The notes beneath the pieces were generated by a model. That model saw nothing but the letters and a program-made list of their open reading frames with translations. It had not been told where the DNA came from and searched no databases. DNA of 22,758 nt from a virus. Shown here piece after piece: positions 19,602 to 22,758 of this stretch (positions within the stretch are counted from its first letter, which is position 1; every line of letters begins with the position of its first letter). The stretch is taken from the IMG/VR virus record IMGVR_UViG_3300042691_003588, positions 1 to 22,758 of that record. One strand, written 5' to 3'. The translations under genes were made by a program, and so were the position numbers.

Positions 19602-20390
19602 ATGCTGGGCTTTAATGCCTTTTCCGAACAGGCAATATCCGACATTAGCTTGCCGGTTATTACCGGTGTTCTGTATGCGGTAGACAGTAACGATACTGCC
19701 AGCCTTTCAGGCGAGGTCTTGGTTGAGGGTCAAATCAATACGACTGATGGCAACGACTTTGCATTACTTAGCGGCGAAAACCGAGTTGACGGGGTTATTG
19801 ACACCACTGACAGCCCTGACACCGATGCCTTTGTGGGCGCGGTTGCTGTAGCTGGAACTATCAACACAACGGATAGCAACGACACCGCATCTTTGGCCGG
19901 TGAGGTAGGTGTTGACGGCATACTCGATACAACAGACCAAAACGACACAGCGTTGCTTGTAGGGGAAACAGGCCCAGCACCAAGCCCCGACCAACAAGAC
20001 ACCCATGACGGATTCACACCGGAAGAAATCCGCAGAGCAAGAAAGCTGGACGCAAAGATTCGCGCCAAGCAATTAGCACTCTACAAAGCACAGCAAGAAG
20101 CCAAAGCACGCAGGAAACAGCAGATTCGTGACTTGGTTGACCCCAAGCCAGTTGCAAAAGTTAAGAAAAATAAACTACAATCAGGTCAAGAGGTTAAGGC
20201 TGATAAACCGTCAGTCGACACTACAGAACTTGAGCAGTCTATCGCCTACCTTGAGAACCAACGAAGCAAGTTGATGCAGGCGGTAGATTTGAGAAGACAG
20301 CAAGCTGAAATACAAGCACAGTTAGCGATTCTTGAAGCCCAGCGCAAAGCAGAGTTGGACGATGAGGAATCCTTACTGATGCTTTTATGA
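19602..20390 (+). CDS. Repeat-containing structural protein with helical C-terminal half (262 aa)
   Basis: After a short lead (MLGFNAFSEQAISDI) come four full and one partial 21-residue repeats (residues 26-124), each of the form TTDxNDTAxLxGEVxVDGxI(N/D). From about residue 125 the chain changes to Lys/Gln/Ala/Glu helices, including a probable long coiled coil (EEIRRARKLDAKIRAKQLAL; LRRQQAEIQAQLAILEAQRK). The repeats are probably beta-structured, with Asp/Asn able to bind cations. It begins one base after the fibre stop and overlaps the next gene by four bases. It is probably a virion protein; exact role unknown. Confidence 0.65.
   Translation: MLGFNAFSEQAISDISLPVITGVLYAVDSNDTASLSGEVLVEGQINTTDGNDFALLSGENRVDGVIDTTDSPDTDAFVGAVAVAGTINTTDSNDTASLAGEVGVDGILDTTDQNDTALLVGETGPAPSPDQQDTHDGFTPEEIRRARKLDAKIRAKQLALYKAQQEAKARRKQQIRDLVDPKPVAKVKKNKLQSGQEVKADKPSVDTTELEQSIAYLENQRSKLMQAVDLRRQQAEIQAQLAILEAQRKAELDDEESLLMLL
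19677..19973 (+). repeat. 63-bp coding tandem repeats (4.7 copies)
   Basis: Repeats of 63 bp encode the 21-residue units of the structural protein. The unit starts are near 19677, 19740, 19803, 19866 and 19929. Copies are diverged at DNA level, more than at the key Asp, Gly and Thr codons, so this is an old array under protein selection rather than a recent expansion. Confidence 0.75.
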
Positions 20391-21280
20391 CACCTTACGG
20401 TCAATACAAAAAAGGTTTAGATTTGCTCCACATGGGGCATTACCATTCGGGCTTTCGCCTGTACGAGTTCCGTTGGCATCCTAAAACCCGCGAAGCAACG
20501 GGTGAAAAGTGGGAAAAGTGGGTCAAGGCCCCCAAATGGAACGGTGAGCGTTTATACGACAAACATATTACCGTTCAGATGGAACAAGGCTTTGGCGACA
20601 TTATCCAGTTCGCCCGATTCCTGCCAATGCTAAAAGCATGGGGCGCGAGAGAAGTTTCGGTCATGTGCCACAAATCAATGATGCAGTTACTTGGTCAGAT
20701 GGATTGCATTGACACCATATCTTGCATACGTGATGAGGGTAAACCCCTAGAAGCAGACTATTGGGTAGGTAGTATGAGCCTGCCATTTTTTGCTATGCAC
20801 GCGCCCATGTACGTGAGGCAGTCATTCCCAATTAATAAGGCCAAAATTGTCGGTTCAGAAGGTTATTTGAACGCGACACCAAGCCAAATTGAGCGCAAGG
20901 TTGGGGTGAACTGGCACGCAAGCACAGGGCCACTACATTACGTCAAATCCATTGATGTCAAGGTTTTACGGGAAATGCTGGGTAATGACTTGTTTTCGTT
21001 AAACCTAGCAACCGACGATATATTTCAACCCCTGCCACCGGATGGCTGGAAAGAGAACTTTTACCGCACTGCCTGCCACATGAAGGCGATGAAAGCGGTT
21101 ATCGCCCCTGATACAGCAACAGCCCATCTAGCCGGAGCCTTAGGGGTCAAATGCTTTTTACTGTTGCCGGAAGACGCATATATCTGCTGGCGATGGAAAA
21201 ACGGGGTGTGGTATGACTCAGTTGTACCGCTAAAACAACACGACTGGCACAAGTTGCCGCATTTATTGGAGAGCCTATGA
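20387..21280 (+). CDS. Glycosyltransferase-like protein of the heptosyltransferase/GT-B type
   Basis: A 297-residue protein with an N-terminal TPR-like helix (LDLLHMGHYHSGFRLYEFRW), then MEQGFGDIIQFARFLPMLKA, which is the 'G-x-GD-x-(I/L)-x-x-x-R' loop of family 9-like transferases. VGVNWHASTG follows, and near the C terminus VIAPDTATAHLAGALGVKCF, the nucleotide-sugar binding motif 'DTA-x-AHLAGALG'. Related TPR-linked transferases are found in bacteria and phages. It could glycosylate a virion protein or host surface polysaccharide. Its place between structural genes and scaffold suggests modification of the virion. The start overlaps the previous stop by four bases. Confidence 0.75.
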   Translation: MTPYGQYKKGLDLLHMGHYHSGFRLYEFRWHPKTREATGEKWEKWVKAPKWNGERLYDKHITVQMEQGFGDIIQFARFLPMLKAWGAREVSVMCHKSMMQLLGQMDCIDTISCIRDEGKPLEADYWVGSMSLPFFAMHAPMYVRQSFPINKAKIVGSEGYLNATPSQIERKVGVNWHASTGPLHYVKSIDVKVLREMLGNDLFSLNLATDDIFQPLPPDGWKENFYRTACHMKAMKAVIAPDTATAHLAGALGVKCFLLLPEDAYICWRWKNGVWYDSVVPLKQHDWHKLPHLLESL

Positions 21281-21651
21281 TTTGCCCAAAATGTGGATAC
21301 ACCGAATCCAACCACGTTGAAACCAAGACCGACAAAGAAAAGTACCTCGATTTTTGGGGGTATACCCTTGGCACACCGGAGGCCGAAGAGGCATGGAAAC
21401 AAAAGCAGGAAATGACTGCACGCGAGGCCCCGATGGTGATGCCGGACATTGAGGGTTATGTATCTCAAGTTGATGGCACATGGATTAAATCCCGTAGCCA
21501 CCACCGCGAACACCTCAAACAGCACCGCATGATTGAGTTGGGCAACGACGTACCAACCCAGCACAAGCCTGTTGAACTAAGCAAAAAAGACCAAGAAAAC
21601 CGTAAACGCAAGATTGCCGAACTTGCTTACGCAAAACTTAATTACCGTTGA
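21277..21651 (+). CDS. Zinc-ribbon-like phage protein (124 aa)
   Basis: The N terminus is MICPKCGY, a single Cys-x-x-Cys pair with no clear second pair, so any zinc site would be incomplete or formed between chains. The core PDIEGYVSQVDGTWIKSRSH followed by HREHLKQHRMIELGND is a highly recurrent block in phage proteins situated before scaffold and capsid genes. It is probably a virion-assembly or minor head protein; function unknown. The end is basic and helical. It overlaps the previous gene by four bases. Confidence 0.7.
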   Translation: MICPKCGYTESNHVETKTDKEKYLDFWGYTLGTPEAEEAWKQKQEMTAREAPMVMPDIEGYVSQVDGTWIKSRSHHREHLKQHRMIELGNDVPTQHKPVELSKKDQENRKRKIAELAYAKLNYR

Positions 21652-21662
21652 AAGGAGCAATC

Positions 21663-22721
21663 ATGGCAGACCGCAGAGAAATGTTAGAGGCCGCACTGGA
21701 TGAGGCATTAGAGCCTGAAACCGAAGAACAGGAAGTTCAGGAATCTGAACCCGAAGTTGAAGCGGAGCCTGCCCGCAACGAAAAAGGACAATTTGTAAGC
21801 AAGGAGGAGCAACCGGCAGAAGAACAAGAAGAACAGCCGGAAGTTGAGGCAAGCGCCGAGGAAGAGCCGGAGCAAGAGCAGGAGCCAACGGTCGACGACA
21901 TCCCAAAGCCAACCACATGGAAAAAAGACTTATTACCGTTGTGGGATAAGATTGCCAAGGGTGAGACGCTGACTAAAGAAGAAAGCCGCAAGCACCTTGA
22001 ATATTTGAACCAGCGCGAAAACGAGTTTAAAAAAGGTGTGTCGGTCTACAAAGCAGAGGCAGAACGTGCCAAGGCGCTAGAAGAGGCAATCAGTCCATTT
22101 ATTCCTGAACTTCAGCAACAAGGAATCCACCCGACTGCATGGATTAATAACCTTGGCCGCGCCCACATGATTTTGACAAAAGCACCATACGAGCAGAAGG
22201 TGCAAATGTTTCATAGACTTGCACAAGATTATGGAGTAAACTTAAATCAAGTTAACGAACCGCAACAACCGCTTGATGCATACACTCAGCAGTTGATGCA
22301 ACAGCTTAATCAGGTTAACCAAGAGGTTAATACGATTAAAGGAAGGTTCGAGCAGGAAGAACAAACGCGTTTGATGTCAGAAATCGAGCGCGTAAGAAGT
22401 AACAAAGAGCGGTTTCCGCACTTTGACATGGTAAGGGAAGAGATGGCTCAATTACTTGAGCTAGGTAAGGCCCAAGACCTTGAAACGGCTTATGCCAAAG
22501 CTGTGCGCCTGAATGACGAAGTTTGGGCAAAGGAACAGGAACGACTCCTGACCGATGCTAAGAAACAAGCGTCTAAAGCCCAGCAAGTAGCGCGAGCCAA
22601 AGCGACGGCTGTTAGCCCAAAATCCGTTACTCCTAACGGAACACAAGCGAAAGTTGAAGCAAAGGACAGACGTTCATTGTTGATGGCCCAATTGGCCGAT
22701 GCAGAGAACGGTAGGCTTTAA
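21663..22721 (+). CDS. Capsid scaffolding protein
   Basis: I chose the ATG at 21663 because AAAGGAG lies five bases upstream; an in-frame TTG at 21648 is less likely. The 352-residue protein starts with an acidic, Glu/Gln/Pro-rich disordered region (residues 1-80), then TTWKKDLLPLWDKIAKGETL and a long helical stretch with coiled coils (AYTQQLMQQLNQVNQEVNTI), and ends with a basic Ala/Lys-rich segment. Acidic N terminus, helical core and basic C terminus that docks coat protein are normal for podovirus scaffolds. It lies directly before the probable capsid gene. Sequence-level identity is by layout and place. Confidence 0.8.
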   Translation: MADRREMLEAALDEALEPETEEQEVQESEPEVEAEPARNEKGQFVSKEEQPAEEQEEQPEVEASAEEEPEQEQEPTVDDIPKPTTWKKDLLPLWDKIAKGETLTKEESRKHLEYLNQRENEFKKGVSVYKAEAERAKALEEAISPFIPELQQQGIHPTAWINNLGRAHMILTKAPYEQKVQMFHRLAQDYGVNLNQVNEPQQPLDAYTQQLMQQLNQVNQEVNTIKGRFEQEEQTRLMSEIERVRSNKERFPHFDMVREEMAQLLELGKAQDLETAYAKAVRLNDEVWAKEQERLLTDAKKQASKAQQVARAKATAVSPKSVTPNGTQAKVEAKDRRSLLMAQLADAENGRL

Positions 22722-22742
22722 TTAACTTAAAAAGGATATATC

Positions 22743-22758
22743 ATGGCATTTGCTAACT
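22743..22758 (+). CDS. Start of probable major capsid protein (truncated by window)
   Basis: ATG at 22743 with AAAGGATATATC upstream opens MAFAN before the window ends. Identity is inferred only from its place right after the scaffold gene; five residues cannot confirm it. Confidence 0.5.

Noticed and set aside
1-22758. CRISPR array, insertion sequence, integrase or attachment site
   Set aside because: I saw no regularly spaced direct repeats, no transposase or integrase motifs, and no tRNA-like attachment core; temperate lifestyle is inferred from the repressor region only.

Overview
This window is a segment of a tailed double-stranded DNA bacteriophage (Caudoviricetes). The evidence is a contiguous set of small terminase, large terminase, portal, head/structural proteins, scaffold and the first codons of the probable capsid gene. 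There is also a GH19 endolysin/holin lysis cassette, a phage recombination set (RecB-like exonuclease, SSB-like protein, Ref-like HNH nuclease, RusA) and a Cro/YdaS-type repressor with divergent promoters. Genes are tightly packed with ATGA/TAATG overlaps. Many protein types (the LQxCQRYYY fibre end, small lysine-rich proteins before the terminase, a polyvalent protein with an EEIQSDWHQ motif) recall phages of freshwater or marine proteobacteria. Promoters are sigma70-like, so a proteobacterial host is likely, but the host cannot be named from this sequence. The 766-residue portal suggests a podovirus, but no tail tube or sheath gene lies here to prove it.

Layout. 1-2374 (+): the end of a tail fibre gene, a small companion, then a lysis cassette (three small membrane proteins and a GH19 endolysin). 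2336-2932 (-): three small genes behind their own operator-controlled promoter. 3182-5589 (-): leftward early operon with a 69-residue protein, a DGQHRL/ParB-like protein, an SSB-like protein and a PD-(D/E)XK exonuclease. 5632-6431: control region with divergent promoters, a leaderless repressor gene, a probable structured small RNA with its own promoter and terminator, and a second copy of the 2930-3028 promoter module. 6432-10089 (+): rightward early operon of small proteins, a replication-associated domain, a small nuclease-like protein, a Ref-like HNH nuclease, RusA and a methyltransferase. 10118-13713 (+): a Dps-like protein, four small basic proteins and an 807-residue polyvalent protein. 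13754-22758 (+): packaging and head genes, with a glycosyltransferase-like gene among them.

Regulation. Three early promoters share the form TTGCAT-N17-TAnnnT and carry the palindrome GTTAAGA-N2-TCTTAAC, or a degenerate form of it, inside or next to the 17-bp spacer. This points to one repressor, probably the 76-residue HTH protein at 5711-5941, silencing three early transcripts from different places. The repressor's own promoter predicts a transcript that starts on its ATG. A weaker form of the operator overlaps the predicted terminase promoter at 13693-13735. The arrangement suggests a temperate phage or a descendant of one, although no integrase lies in this window.

The most unusual signals are: (1) a roughly 130-nt RNA at 5960-6089 with two mutually exclusive long folds, one of them a contiguous 27-bp terminator stem; (2) a near-perfect chromosomal parS site at 6746-6761 overlapping a GTG start; (3) the duplicated, inverted promoter-operator module with a 5'-terminal mRNA hairpin kept by compensating changes.
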